This document shows, piece by piece, positions 24,321 through 33,127 of a stretch of DNA of 55,087 bases. Source of the stretch: Oscillospiraceae bacterium. GTDB lineage: Bacteria > Bacillota > Clostridia > Oscillospirales > Oscillospiraceae. The translations under genes were made by a program, and so were the position numbers. The notes beneath the pieces are model-generated. The model did no database searches. It had not been told where the DNA came from and worked only from the letters and a program-made list of their open reading frames with translations. Location: the NCBI GenBank assembly GCA_017428565.1, contig JAFRQP010000039.1, forward strand, positions 1 to 55,087, given 5' to 3'. How positions within the stretch are numbered: the stretch's first letter is position 1; each line of letters begins with the position of its first letter.

Positions 24321-24980
24321 TTATTTCGTTTCGCCGCGGATGGCGCAGATCGCGGCGGCCCGATCCGTCCGCTTGAACACGGCGCTGCCCGCCACCAGGA
24401 CCGTGGCGCCCGCCTCGATGCAGGCGGGGGCGGTTTCCGCGTCCACGCCGCCGTCCACCTCCAGCTCGCAGGCAAGGCCCCGCTCCTCGATCCAGCCGCG
24501 AATGGTCCGGATCTTGGGCAGCATATCCGCCATGAAGCGCTGGCCGCCGAAGCCGGGCTCCACCGTCATCACCAGCACCTGGTCCGCCTGATCCAGCCAG
24601 GGCAGCACCGCCTCGGCGGGAGTGCCGGGCTTCAGGGTGAGGCCGGTCTTTTTGCCGAAGGCGCGGATCTTCTCCAGCGCCTCGGTGATTCTCTCCGGCG
24701 TGTCGGCCTCCACATGCACGTTCACCAGATCCGCGCCGGCCTTGCAGAAGGCCTCCACATAGCGCACGGGCCGGTCCACCATCAGGTGGGCGTCCAGGAA
24801 CATGTCCGTCGTCTTCCGCAGAGAGGCCAGCACCGGGATGCCGAAGGAGATATTGGGAACAAAAGCGCCGTCCATCACGTCAAAATGCACGTAGTCCGCG
24901 CCGGCGGCGCGGATATCCGCCACCTCCTGCGCCAGATGCGCCAGATCAGCCGCCAGGATCGACGGGGCAACCTTGATCAT
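24321..24980 (-). CDS. rpe: Ribulose-phosphate 3-epimerase
   Basis: A 219-residue TIM-barrel enzyme interconverting ribulose 5-phosphate and xylulose 5-phosphate in the pentose phosphate pathway. Motifs: APSILAADLAHL at the N-terminus, HFDVMDGAFVPNISFG with metal-binding His and Asp, MTVEPGFGGQRF, and ELEVDGGVDAETA. AGGAGG precedes ATG 24980. It is the first gene of the rpe-recR unit, transcribed from a promoter at 25032-25061. Confidence 0.93.
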   Translation of the reverse strand: MIKVAPSILAADLAHLAQEVADIRAAGADYVHFDVMDGAFVPNISFGIPVLASLRKTTDMFLDAHLMVDRPVRYVEAFCKAGADLVNVHVEADTPERITEALEKIRAFGKKTGLTLKPGTPAEAVLPWLDQADQVLVMTVEPGFGGQRFMADMLPKIRTIRGWIEERGLACELEVDGGVDAETAPACIEAGATVLVAGSAVFKRTDRAAAICAIRGETK

Positions 24981-25031
24981 GTTTGTTCCTCCTTCGGATG
25001 GCGCGGGGCGCGCGCCGCTTGATGACGGGTC

Positions 25032-25061
25032 ATTATACTACATTTTATATTTAAAATGCAA
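25032..25061 (-). promoter_or_regulatory. Promoter of rpe-recR
   Basis: On the minus strand TTGCAT (25061-25056), 18-base spacer, TATAAT (25037-25032). It is divergent from the xpaC promoter six bases away. Confidence 0.6.
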
Positions 25062-25066
25062 TACTC

Positions 25067-25095
25067 TTGACGATAAGAACTTTTCGATATAAAAT
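25067..25095 (+). promoter_or_regulatory. Promoter of the xpaC-telA operon
   Basis: TTGACG (25067-25072), a 17-base spacer and TAAAAT (25090-25095), 30 bases before the ATG. The AT-rich island here contrasts with the GC-rich surroundings. Confidence 0.7.
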
Positions 25096-25124
25096 AGTTT
25101 GATAAAACTTGGAGGATACAAGCT

Positions 25125-25985
25125 ATGGCCAGACGCAACAACAGACGTTCCGGCGTAAAGCCTTTCTATACCTTTGCCCTGAGCTGGCTCTTCCTTTCCG
25201 CTTTTCTGCCCATGTTCCGCCTCTCCACCCTGCTGCTCAGCCTTGGCCTGTGCGGCGGGCTCTCCTACCTGCTGGGACGCAGCCGGGGACGGAAGGAGCG
25301 GGAAGAGGAGGAGGCCGCCCGCAAGGCCCGTGTGGAGGCCGCCCAGGTGAAGCCCCAGTACACCTCCCAGCGGGTGCAGCAGCAGAACGCGCCCCAGTAC
25401 ACCTCCCAGCGGGTGCAGCAGCAGGCCCAGCCCCAGAAGAAGAGCTACGGCCCGGAGGTCGACCCCATCGTGGAGGAGGGAAACAGGGCTCTCAGCGAGA
25501 TGGGCAGGATCTACATGTCCGTCAAGGATCCCAACATCCGGGTGAAGATCAACGAGCTGATGCGCATCACCGACAAGATCACCCAGGACGCCATCGCCGA
25601 TCCCTCGGACATCCCGCAGATCAAAAAGTTCATGAACTACTATCTGCCCACCACCATCAAGCTCCTGAACGCCTACGACCGGATGAGCTCCCAGGGCATC
25701 GAGGGGGAGAATCTGGACAAGACCATGAAGAGCATCGACACCATGCTGGACGACGCCATCGTGGCCTACAAGAAAATGCTGGATTCCCTCTTTGCCAACC
25801 AGGCTTTGGATATCGAGACGGATATCGCCGTGATGAACACCATGCTGGCCCGGGAGGGTCTGTCCGGCGTGAAGGACTTTGACGTGAAGCCGGCGGAGCA
25901 GCCGGCAGCGAAGCCGGCGGAGCAGCCCGCCGCCGCCGAGGGCGGCGTCCCGGTGGGCTCCAGCGGCATCACGCTGCATTTCTAA
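25125..25985 (+). CDS. xpaC: XpaC family protein (5-bromo-4-chloroindolyl phosphate hydrolysis family)
   Basis: 286 residues. Residues 13-50 hold two hydrophobic segments forming a membrane hairpin, followed by a basic RKEREEEEAARKAR stretch, then a Gln-rich linker with a duplicated PQYTSQRVQQQ unit. The XpaC domain is at about residues 105-250 (VDPIVEEGNRALSEMGRIY, then IKKFMNYYLPTTIKLLNAYD). A second small repeat, KPAEQPAA, precedes the C-terminus. XpaC proteins usually sit next to TelA genes, as here, and are thought to act at the membrane; the name's hydrolase activity is not demonstrated. GGAGG precedes ATG 25125. Confidence 0.8.
   Translation: MARRNNRRSGVKPFYTFALSWLFLSAFLPMFRLSTLLLSLGLCGGLSYLLGRSRGRKEREEEEAARKARVEAAQVKPQYTSQRVQQQNAPQYTSQRVQQQAQPQKKSYGPEVDPIVEEGNRALSEMGRIYMSVKDPNIRVKINELMRITDKITQDAIADPSDIPQIKKFMNYYLPTTIKLLNAYDRMSSQGIEGENLDKTMKSIDTMLDDAIVAYKKMLDSLFANQALDIETDIAVMNTMLAREGLSGVKDFDVKPAEQPAAKPAEQPAAAEGGVPVGSSGITLHF
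25352..25424 (+). repeat. Tandem repeat in xpaC linker
   Basis: A 34-bp sequence at 25352-25385 recurs exactly at 25391-25424 (period 39 bp, in frame), encoding the two PQYTSQRVQQQ units. Confidence 0.85.
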
Positions 25986-26036
25986 GCGTTTAATAACCTT
26001 TTGCCATATTATCTGTAACAGAAAGGAACATGTGAC

Positions 26037-27191
26037 ATGAGCGAAGAAACGAAGATCCCCTTCCTGACTCTGGATCCCAACGCAGCCGCGGCAGCCGTGC
26101 AGGAAGCGCCCGCCGAAGAAGAGGAAAAGGTCGAAGAACAGGCTCCGGCGGAAAAGCTGGATCTGAGCAACCTGTCCGAGGCAGAGCAGGCCGCCGTCCG
26201 CGAGTTCTCCGAGAAGATCGACGTGCTCAACACCGAACAGGTCATGAACTACGGCGGCGCCGCCCAGAAGAACATTTCCGAGTTCTCCGACGCCGCGCTG
26301 GCCACCGTGCGCACCAAGGACCTGGGCGAGGTCGGCAATATGCTGGGTGACCTGGTGGTGGAGCTGAAGGGGCTGAACTTTGACGCGGATGAGAAGAAGG
26401 GCTTCCTGGGTCTGTTCAAGAAGAGCCAGCAGGGCCTGGCCTCTCTGAAGGCGCAGTATGACAAGGCCGAGGTCAACGTGGACAAGATCGTGGACTCTCT
26501 GGAGAAGCACGAGGTCGTTCTGCTCAAGGACATCAGCATGATGGACAAGATGTACGAGAAGAACGAGGAGTACATGAAGGAGCTGACCATGTACATCCTG
26601 GCCGGCAAGCTGAAGATCCAGCATCTGCGCCAGGTGGAGCTGCCGGAGCTGGTAAAGAAGGCCAACGAGTCCAACCAGCCCGAGGACGCCCAGGCCGCCA
26701 ACGACTTTGCCAACATGATCGGCCGCTTTGAGAAGAAGATCCACGACCTGGAGCTGACCCGCATGATCTCCGTGCAGATGGCGCCCCAGATCCGCATGGT
26801 CCAGAATAACGACAGCCTGATGGTGGAAAAGATCCGCACCTCCATCGTCAACACCATCCCCCTGTGGAAGAACCAGATGGTCATGGCCCTGTCCCTGTAC
26901 CACTCCGAGCAGGCCATGAAGGCCCAGCGGGAGGTCACCGACGTGACCAACGCCCTTCTGCAGAAGAACGCCCAGACCCTGCACCAGGGCAGCGTCGCCA
27001 TCGCCAAGGAGTCCGAGCGCGGCATCGTGGATATGGAGACCCTGCGCAAGACCAACGAAGAGCTGATCGCCACCCTGAACGAGGTGCGCGAGATCCAGGA
27101 TCAGGGCCGCATCCGCCGCGCCCAGGCCGAGGAGGAGCTGGGCCGTATCGAGGGCGCCCTGAAGCAGAAGCTGCTGGAGATGAAGGGCTGA
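26037..27191 (+). CDS. telA: Toxic anion resistance protein (TelA family)
   Basis: A 384-residue soluble, helix-rich TelA-type protein. The first 50 residues are Ala/Glu-rich, then the family core follows, with GDLVVELKGLNFD, RFEKKIHDLELTRMISVQMAPQIRMVQ near the middle, and VTDVTNALLQKNAQTLHQGS toward the end. TelA family members are linked to tellurite and envelope-stress resistance, but the mechanism is unknown. It follows xpaC by 51 bases in the same direction, the standard pairing. RBS AAAGGAAC. Long amphipathic helices suggest oligomers that work with the membrane-anchored XpaC. Confidence 0.85.
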   Translation: MSEETKIPFLTLDPNAAAAAVQEAPAEEEEKVEEQAPAEKLDLSNLSEAEQAAVREFSEKIDVLNTEQVMNYGGAAQKNISEFSDAALATVRTKDLGEVGNMLGDLVVELKGLNFDADEKKGFLGLFKKSQQGLASLKAQYDKAEVNVDKIVDSLEKHEVVLLKDISMMDKMYEKNEEYMKELTMYILAGKLKIQHLRQVELPELVKKANESNQPEDAQAANDFANMIGRFEKKIHDLELTRMISVQMAPQIRMVQNNDSLMVEKIRTSIVNTIPLWKNQMVMALSLYHSEQAMKAQREVTDVTNALLQKNAQTLHQGSVAIAKESERGIVDMETLRKTNEELIATLNEVREIQDQGRIRRAQAEEELGRIEGALKQKLLEMKG

Positions 27192-27212
27192 GAACCCCTT
27201 TAGGTATTTCGT

Positions 27213-27746
27213 ATGAAGTTTTTCAAGAATCGCACGGTAGCGCTGATCCTGTGTCTTTTGATCGTCGTCTGCGCGACGCTGCTGAACACCCATGTGAAAT
27301 TCGGCGGGCTCTGCCGGGAGCTGACGGACGAATTTTACGGCGAGGGCGGCATCGCCCCGGATCTGGAGATCATCCAGGAGCAGGCGAAGGTCCTGGCCGC
27401 CATCGGGCAGGCCAACGGCCTTGACGTCTCCGCGCTGCGCACCGCGACGGACAATATGCAGGGAATGCTGAGCCAGAGGAGCGTCGGCGCGGCGGAGCTC
27501 TACCGCTACTACGACGCGCTGGACCGGGAAGTGAAAACCGTGTCCCTGCAGCTGGTCGCCAAGGGCTGCCCCGTGGACGCGGAGCGCTTTACCGCCTGCC
27601 TCTCCGCCATCAACACCGCCCAGGAGCGCATCCGCGTCTCCGGCTACAACGCCCGGGTGCGGGACTTCCTGCAGGAGAACGACCGCTTCCCGACGGGTTT
27701 GCTGGCAAAGCTGGCCGGCGTCAGCATGCCGGAGGAATTTGCCTGA
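27213..27746 (+). CDS. LemA-like membrane-anchored protein
   Basis: 177 residues with one N-terminal transmembrane helix (ALILCLLIVVCATLL) and a helical extracytoplasmic domain. The C-terminal part, YNARVRDFLQENDRFPTGLLAKLAGVSMPEEF, matches the end of LemA family proteins (YNxxVRxxN, FP, LAxxxGF). The N-terminal half is diverged from typical LemA. It starts 21 bases after telA and ends at a strong terminator, so it is the third gene of the xpaC-telA operon. Function unknown; LemA proteins are associated with envelope processes. Confidence 0.65.
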   Translation: MKFFKNRTVALILCLLIVVCATLLNTHVKFGGLCRELTDEFYGEGGIAPDLEIIQEQAKVLAAIGQANGLDVSALRTATDNMQGMLSQRSVGAAELYRYYDALDREVKTVSLQLVAKGCPVDAERFTACLSAINTAQERIRVSGYNARVRDFLQENDRFPTGLLAKLAGVSMPEEFA

Positions 27747-27759
27747 GCTCCAGGAACGC

Positions 27760-27811
27760 AAAAAAGAATCACGGGACCGCTTCTCAGGAAGCGTTCCCGT
27801 GATTCTTTTTT
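27760..27811. terminator. Bidirectional terminator between lemA-like and vanZ genes
   Basis: A long stem with A6 on the left and T6 on the right: AAAAAAGAATCACGGGA pairs with its complement at 27795-27811, with an inner CGCTTC/GAAGCG pair. It serves both convergent operons. The last codons of the vanZ gene lie within it. Confidence 0.88.
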
Positions 27812-28239
27812 GTCTGCCAAAGCCACCAGGCCAGCCAGCCCAGGCAGGCGCCGGGCACATTGAGGATCAGATCGTCCACGTCCAGAGAGCCCCGCCGGGT
27901 CCAAAGCTGCAGCAGCTCCACCGCGCAGACGGCAAGCACGACCGTCAAAAGAAAAAGCCAGATGTTTCTCTGCCGCCTAAACAGCAGCGGGAGGAACAGG
28001 CCCAGAGGCACAAAGGCGAAGATGTTGCCCAGGAAGTTGACCCAGCCGTAGGTCCGAAGGGAGGCCTCCCAGGGATTGCGCATCCGCATCACCAGAAAAT
28101 AATCCCGGATGGTGGCAAAGGGGATCAGATTGTACTCATGGCCAGCCCGGGGCCGGCGGACAAAGAGCAGGAGCAGCAGCAGCACCGCATAGGTCCCGAA
28201 CAGGAGCCAGAGCGCGCGCCGGATTCGTTTTTCTCTCAT
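27784..28239 (-). CDS. VanZ family membrane protein
   Basis: A 151-residue membrane protein with four hydrophobic segments and the VanZ pattern: NLIPFATI, then NFLGNIFAFVPLGLFLPLL, VELLQLWTRRGSLDVDDLILNVPGACLG. VanZ-like proteins give low-level teicoplanin resistance in some enterococci, but most chromosomal copies have no known role. The start at 28239 has GAGGTGAAGG upstream, inside the end of rqcH, four bases after that stop. No glycopeptide-resistance genes are nearby. Confidence 0.85.
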   Translation of the reverse strand: MREKRIRRALWLLFGTYAVLLLLLLFVRRPRAGHEYNLIPFATIRDYFLVMRMRNPWEASLRTYGWVNFLGNIFAFVPLGLFLPLLFRRQRNIWLFLLTVVLAVCAVELLQLWTRRGSLDVDDLILNVPGACLGWLAWWLWQTKKNHGNAS

Positions 28240-28242
28240 CCT

Positions 28243-29964
28243 TCACCTCTTGAGCCGCTGCACCAGCGCCTCGTCCGCCTGGGTCAACAGGGTCCTGTAT
28301 TCGGTATAGATCACCTTGCCGGGCAGGGCGCCGGAGGGCTTGCGGACGTTTCGCACCATGGCGCAGTCCACGGGCACCTTGCCGCCCTCCCGCGCCTGGG
28401 AGTACCAGGCGGCGATGGCGGCCGCCTGGAGCAGGGCCGTCTCGCCGGGCTCCTCCCCCTCGCAGCGGAGGATCACATGGCTGCCGTGGATCTTCTGGGT
28501 GTGGAGCCAGTAGTCGCTGCGGCGGGCGATCTTGGTGGTCAGCTCGTCGTTCTGCACGTTGCTGCGGCCCACCAGCACCTCAAAGCCGTCGTCGGTGACA
28601 AAGCGCAGGGGGGCCTGGGGCCTTCCTTTTTCGTTTTTCGCGCCGCGGCTCTTTTTCAGATAGCCCGTTTCCGTCAGCTCCCGGCGGATGTCCGCCAGGT
28701 CCTTTTCGCTCTCCGCCTGCTCCAGCTCCGCCAGGACGCTGTTGAAATAGTCCAGCTGCTTCTCGCCCTGGTCGATCAGCTCCGTCAGATGGAGCTCGGC
28801 GCCCTTGAGCTTGCGGTACTCCTTGAAAAGGGCTGCCGCGTTCTGCTGGGGCGTTTTCAGCGCGTCCAGGGGGATGGTGATCTCCGGGCAGTCCGGCTCA
28901 TAGTAGTTCTGGCAGGTCAGACTTCTATCACCCTTCTTGATCCGGTAGAGATTCGCGGTGAGAAGCTCCGCCCGCTGGCGCAGCTCCTCCCGGGTCTCCG
29001 TGCGCTTCAGCTCCTCCCGCTGGTTCCCCAGCTTCCGGGCAAGCCGGTCCCGGGCGCCGCGGATGGAGCGGGTCAGCTCATGGCTCCGGCGGCGGCGCAG
29101 CTCCGCCTGGTCCCGCCGGGTATAGAAGGCGTCCAGCAGCTCCGAAAAGCTGTCAAAGCGCTCGAATTGGGTCTCTTTTCCGTACTGGCCGATGGGCAGG
29201 AAGCTGAAATCCTGGGGCTTTCCGTCCCGGATCAGCAGCGTGGGGGCAAAGTCCCCCGCGGCCACCGTCTCCTGCAGGGCCTCCATCTGGGCGGGCAGGG
29301 CGTCGTAGTCCTCCCCGCAGCGGAAGGCCAGCTCCCGGCAGAGGAGCGGCGAGAGGCCGGAGAAGCTGTCCAGCAGCCACTTGTCCGCGGGGCGGCTCCG
29401 ATCCGCCCGGGCGGCCAGGCTCCGCAGCTCCGCCGGCTCCGTCTCAAAGAAGGGGCGCTTCTCCTGCCGGGGCGGCAGACGGTAGAGCATGCCGGGCTGC
29501 AGGATGCGCAGCGCGTCCCCCGCGAAATCCACCCGGCGCATACAGTCGATGATCCGGCCATCCTCGCCCACCAGGATCAGATTGGCGCTGCGGCCGATCA
29601 GCTCCGCCACCAGGCGCTTGCGGGAGGCAACGCCCAGCTCGTCCCGGGCGTCCAGCTCCAGGATCAGCATCCGCTCCCAGTCCGGCTGGGTGACGGAGAC
29701 GATGCGCGCGCCCACCAGGTGCTTGCGCAGGAGCATGCAGAACATGGGCGCCTCCGCCGGGTTTTCATAGGAGGCTTCGGTCACGTGGACCCGGGCGTTG
29801 CCGGAGCCGGCGGCCAGCAGCAGGCGCAGATTTTTCCCCTTGGCGCGCAGGGAGAGCAGCAGCAGATCCCGCTCGGGCTGCTGCACCTTGTCGATGCGCC
29901 CGCCGGCGAGACTTTCCTCCAGCTCCGCCGCCAGGGCGTGGATACATACGGCGTCAAGTGGCAT
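28243..29964 (-). CDS. rqcH: Rqc2/RqcH family ribosome quality control protein (NFACT)
   Basis: 573 residues. RqcH binds the stalled 50S subunit and directs C-terminal Ala tailing of the nascent chain. The N-terminal NFACT-N domain starts MPLDAVCIHALAAELEESLAGGRIDKVQQPERD; a long coiled coil occupies about residues 260-420; the C-terminal NFACT-R domain contains VGRSNVQNDELT and YWLHTQKIHGSHVILR. Older annotations call this family fibronectin-binding. It overlaps mrnC by 11 bases and precedes vanZ by three, forming a unit with ftsK-mrnC upstream. Confidence 0.9.
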   Translation of the reverse strand: MPLDAVCIHALAAELEESLAGGRIDKVQQPERDLLLLSLRAKGKNLRLLLAAGSGNARVHVTEASYENPAEAPMFCMLLRKHLVGARIVSVTQPDWERMLILELDARDELGVASRKRLVAELIGRSANLILVGEDGRIIDCMRRVDFAGDALRILQPGMLYRLPPRQEKRPFFETEPAELRSLAARADRSRPADKWLLDSFSGLSPLLCRELAFRCGEDYDALPAQMEALQETVAAGDFAPTLLIRDGKPQDFSFLPIGQYGKETQFERFDSFSELLDAFYTRRDQAELRRRRSHELTRSIRGARDRLARKLGNQREELKRTETREELRQRAELLTANLYRIKKGDRSLTCQNYYEPDCPEITIPLDALKTPQQNAAALFKEYRKLKGAELHLTELIDQGEKQLDYFNSVLAELEQAESEKDLADIRRELTETGYLKKSRGAKNEKGRPQAPLRFVTDDGFEVLVGRSNVQNDELTTKIARRSDYWLHTQKIHGSHVILRCEGEEPGETALLQAAAIAAWYSQAREGGKVPVDCAMVRNVRKPSGALPGKVIYTEYRTLLTQADEALVQRLKR

Positions 29965-30364
29965 GATCGGCCTCCGTGATCGCGGTGAAGAGCGCGTCGA
30001 TCCGCTCCGTCCGGCCCAGCAGATAGAGCCAGCCGAAGAGAGCCTCCAGCCCCGTTGCCGCGTGATAGTCCGCCAGCGACCCGTTGTGGGGTACGCTGTT
30101 CACATGGGTGTTTCGCCCCCGGCGGTAGATCGCCAGCTCCTCCTCGTTCAGCAGGGGCAGGATCGTCTCCGCCGCCCTGGCCTGGGCCCGGGCGCAGACC
30201 CGGGCCACCGTGAGCCGGTGCAGCTCCTGGACGCCCGTGTGGCCCTCCCGGCAAAGGAAGCTCCGGTTCAGCAGCTCATAGACCCCGTCGCCCACGTGGG
30301 CCAGGCCCAGCATGCTGATGCGGTTGACCTCCTGCGGGCTCATTTCCGGATTCAAACAACTCAT
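29954..30364 (-). CDS. mrnC: Mini-ribonuclease 3
   Basis: A 136-residue RNase III catalytic domain without a dsRNA-binding domain, as in B. subtilis MrnC, which matures 23S rRNA ends. Motifs: GLAHVGDGVYELLNRSFL (catalytic acidic signature), then RGRNTHVNSVPHNGSLADYHAATGLEALFGWLYLLGR. The start at 30364 has only a weak ribosome site; an ATG at 30343 (MSPQEV) is an alternative. In many Firmicutes mrnC is near cysS; here it lies between ftsK and rqcH. Confidence 0.9.
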   Translation of the reverse strand: MSCLNPEMSPQEVNRISMLGLAHVGDGVYELLNRSFLCREGHTGVQELHRLTVARVCARAQARAAETILPLLNEEELAIYRRGRNTHVNSVPHNGSLADYHAATGLEALFGWLYLLGRTERIDALFTAITEADHAT

Positions 30365-30376
30365 AAGATTACCCGA

Positions 30377-30398
30377 AAGGGGCGCCTCCGCGCCCCTT
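30377..30398 (-). terminator. Short GC hairpin between ftsK and mrnC
   Basis: A 9-bp stem AAGGGGCGC (30377-30385 with 30390-30398) and a 4-base loop. Only three T residues follow on the minus strand, so it is probably a partial attenuator. Confidence 0.5.
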
Positions 30399-30411
30399 CC
30401 CTTCTGTCAGA

Positions 30412-33111
30412 TTATTCGTCAAAGGCCGAGAAATCCGCGCTCTCGCTCATTTCCGCGGCCAGGGCCATGTCGCTGTCCTGCGCCAGACCCAGCTGCACCT
30501 GCAGCTCCTGCCAGCCGGCCCGGTCGATGGTCACGGCCCGGGGCTTGGCTCCCTCGTAGGGGCCGACCACGCCCAGCTCCTCCATCTGATCCACGATGCG
30601 GGCCGCCCGGGAATAGCCCAGCTTGACCCGGCGCTGCAGCATGGAGACGGAGCAGGAGCCCGCCTCGATCACGGCCTCCACCGCCTGGGGCAGCATCTCG
30701 TCATAGCCGGAGGCGGACATGCTGTCGTCCTTGGCGCCCTTGGCGCCGTCGGCGCCGGCCTTGTCCTCCGTGGCCTTGTTCATGAACTCCTCGATCTCGC
30801 TGTTTCGCTGCACATCGCCGGAGCTGTCCTTGATGAACTGGATGACCTCTTCCCGCTCCTCGTCGGAGACGAAGGCGCCCTGGATGCGGGTGGGCTTGCC
30901 GCTGCCCAGGGGAGCATAGAGCATGTCGCCCATGCCCACCAGCTTTTCCGCGCCGCTCTGGTCCAGAATGATGCGGCTCTCCATGGCGGAGGACACCGCA
31001 AAGGCGATGCGGCTGGGGATATTGGCCTTCATGAGGCCGGTGATCACGTCCGCAGAGGGGCGCTGGGTGGCGATGACCAGGTGGATGCCCGCGGCGCGGC
31101 CCATCTGCGCCACGCGGCAGATGCTCTCCTCCACTTCCTTGGAGGCCACCAGCATCAGATCGGCCAGCTCGTCGATGACGATGACCACCTGGGGCAGACT
31201 CTCCTCCCCGGCGACCTGGGCGTGCCTGTTGTAGCTCTCCAGGTCCCGCACGCCGATCTCGGAGAAGAGCCGGTAGCGCTTGAGCATCTCCACCACCGAC
31301 CACTGCAGCGCGCCGGCGGCCTTCTTGGGATCGGTCACCACCGGGACGTAGAGGTGGGGGATGCCGTTGTAGATGCCCAGCTCCACCATCTTCGGGTCGA
31401 TCATGATGAGGCGCACTTCATCCGGCCGGGCCTTGTACAGCAGGCTCAGGATCAGGGAGTTCATGCACACGGATTTGCCGGAGCCGGTGGTGCCGGCGAT
31501 AAGCATGTGGGGGAGCTTGGAGATATTGCCCACGATGCAGTCGCCGCCGATGTCCTTGCCGATGGCGAAGCTCAGCTTGGACTTGGCGCTCTGGAAACGG
31601 GGAGACTCGATGATCTCCCGCAGATAGACGGTGCTGACGATCTTGTTGGGCACCTCGATGCCCACGGTGGAGATCTTGTCGGGGATGGGGGCGATGCGCA
31701 CGTTCACCACGCCCAGAGCCAGGGCCAGGTCGCCCGCCAGGTTCGTCACCCGGGAGAGCTTTACGCCCTGCTCCAGCTCCACATCGTAACGGGTGACGGT
31801 GGGGCCGTGGGTGACGCCCACAATGGCGGCGTTGATGCCGAAGCTGTGCATGGCGCCCTGCAGACGCTCGCCGTTGAGCTTGATCTCGTCCCGGGCGTCC
31901 ACCTTGCCGCCGCTGCCGCTGCGCAGCAGCTCCATGGGCGGGAACTCGTAGGCGGGCTTCTCCTCCGTTTTGGCGATCTCCGCCGCGACGGCCTGGGTCT
32001 CCTTCTCCAGCTCCTTTTTGCCCATCTTTTTGGGCTTGGGCTGCTCCTTGGGGGGGTCCTCGATGGCCGCCGTCATGGGAACGGGGGCATTGGGGGTCCT
32101 GGGAACCGGCACAACGGGGATCGGCTGAAGGATCTCCGGCTCCTCTTCTCTCCGCCGGGGCTCCTCGTCGGGGAAGCGGAAGCTCTCCACCTTGGGAGGC
32201 GGCGCCTTGCGGCGCACGGTGGCGCGCTTCGCCGCGGGATCCTTCTCCGGCGGACTGGGGACGAAGGACACGCTGGGTCCCTTCAGACTCAGCTCCTCCT
32301 CGTCCTCCCGCAGGGGCACATCCACCGCGTAGGAGGGACGGCGGGGCTTGCGCTCGTCTCTGCGCTCCGGGGCCTTCGGGCGGGGCTTGGGCTCCTCGGG
32401 CTCTTCAAAGTCCTCCGGCTCCTCGTCCTCCGCCTCGCGGCGCTGACGCTGCTCCTCCCGCCGCTGGGCGGCGGCCTCCTTCACGCCAGCGAAGAGACCG
32501 GAAAGTCTCCCGCGGACGGCCAGGATGGCAAACAGCACAAAGCCCACCAGCAGCATCGGGAAGGCGCCGTAGATGCTGAAGGCGGAGTCCAGCCCCTCCC
32601 CCAGCAGGCCGCCCAGGGCGCCGCCGGATTCCAGGCCCTTGCCGCTCTCAAACAGCCTTGTGGCCAGCTGCTGCAGGCCCAGGCCCTCCAGCCCCTTGGG
32701 ACGGGCCACCAGCTCCGTGATGGCGCCGAAAAACAGGGGCAGCAGCAGCGCCGCGCTGACGCGCAGGCCCGCGGACTGCTCCCGCCGGAACAGCAGGACG
32801 ACGCCGGCGAACAGGAAGGCCGGCACGGTGAGCCAGAAGCCCCGGCCCAGCAGCCCCTTGAATATGTCCGCAAAAAACCTGACGAATTTCCCGTCCGTGC
32901 TGAAATAGCTGATGGTCAGAATGACGCCCAGCGCCAGCAGGATCAGGCCGAACAGGACACGAGCGTCGCCCCCGGCGGGCTGTGCGCTCTCCTCCTCGGG
33001 CTCGGCAGCCTTGCCGCGTCCCTTGGGCTCCGGCTTCCTGGCCTTCGCGCTGTTCTTCGCCGGGGCAGAACGGCTTGTTTTTTTCTTGTTCGTGGTCTTT
33101 TTCTCCGCCAT
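30412..33111 (-). CDS. ftsK: FtsK/SpoIIIE DNA translocase
   Basis: An 899-residue DNA pump for chromosome segregation at the septum. The N-terminus is basic (KKTTNKKKTSRSAPAKN), then four transmembrane segments at about residues 50-180, a long charged Pro/Glu-rich linker (about 200-400), and the motor: Walker A GTTGSGKSVCMN, Walker B VVIVIDELADLMLVA, and RPSADVITGLMKANIPSRIAFAV. A C-terminal winged-helix gamma domain (YDEMLPQAVEAVIEAGSCSVSMLQRRVKLGYSRAARI) reads sequence polarity signals. It is 16 bases from uppP. FtsK versus SpoIIIE cannot be decided from sequence alone. Confidence 0.93.
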   Translation of the reverse strand: MAEKKTTNKKKTSRSAPAKNSAKARKPEPKGRGKAAEPEEESAQPAGGDARVLFGLILLALGVILTISYFSTDGKFVRFFADIFKGLLGRGFWLTVPAFLFAGVVLLFRREQSAGLRVSAALLLPLFFGAITELVARPKGLEGLGLQQLATRLFESGKGLESGGALGGLLGEGLDSAFSIYGAFPMLLVGFVLFAILAVRGRLSGLFAGVKEAAAQRREEQRQRREAEDEEPEDFEEPEEPKPRPKAPERRDERKPRRPSYAVDVPLREDEEELSLKGPSVSFVPSPPEKDPAAKRATVRRKAPPPKVESFRFPDEEPRRREEEPEILQPIPVVPVPRTPNAPVPMTAAIEDPPKEQPKPKKMGKKELEKETQAVAAEIAKTEEKPAYEFPPMELLRSGSGGKVDARDEIKLNGERLQGAMHSFGINAAIVGVTHGPTVTRYDVELEQGVKLSRVTNLAGDLALALGVVNVRIAPIPDKISTVGIEVPNKIVSTVYLREIIESPRFQSAKSKLSFAIGKDIGGDCIVGNISKLPHMLIAGTTGSGKSVCMNSLILSLLYKARPDEVRLIMIDPKMVELGIYNGIPHLYVPVVTDPKKAAGALQWSVVEMLKRYRLFSEIGVRDLESYNRHAQVAGEESLPQVVIVIDELADLMLVASKEVEESICRVAQMGRAAGIHLVIATQRPSADVITGLMKANIPSRIAFAVSSAMESRIILDQSGAEKLVGMGDMLYAPLGSGKPTRIQGAFVSDEEREEVIQFIKDSSGDVQRNSEIEEFMNKATEDKAGADGAKGAKDDSMSASGYDEMLPQAVEAVIEAGSCSVSMLQRRVKLGYSRAARIVDQMEELGVVGPYEGAKPRAVTIDRAGWQELQVQLGLAQDSDMALAAEMSESADFSAFDE

Positions 33112-33127
33112 GGTATCGTTCCTTTTC

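Noticed and set aside
25038-27860. A 940-codon open frame on the minus strand
   Set aside because: It is antisense to the recognisable xpaC, telA and lemA-like genes and is low-complexity (L, G, H, D, V), typical of a mirror frame in GC-rich coding DNA.
27739-29979. A 746-codon open frame on the plus strand
   Set aside because: It is antisense to vanZ and rqcH, both recognisable.
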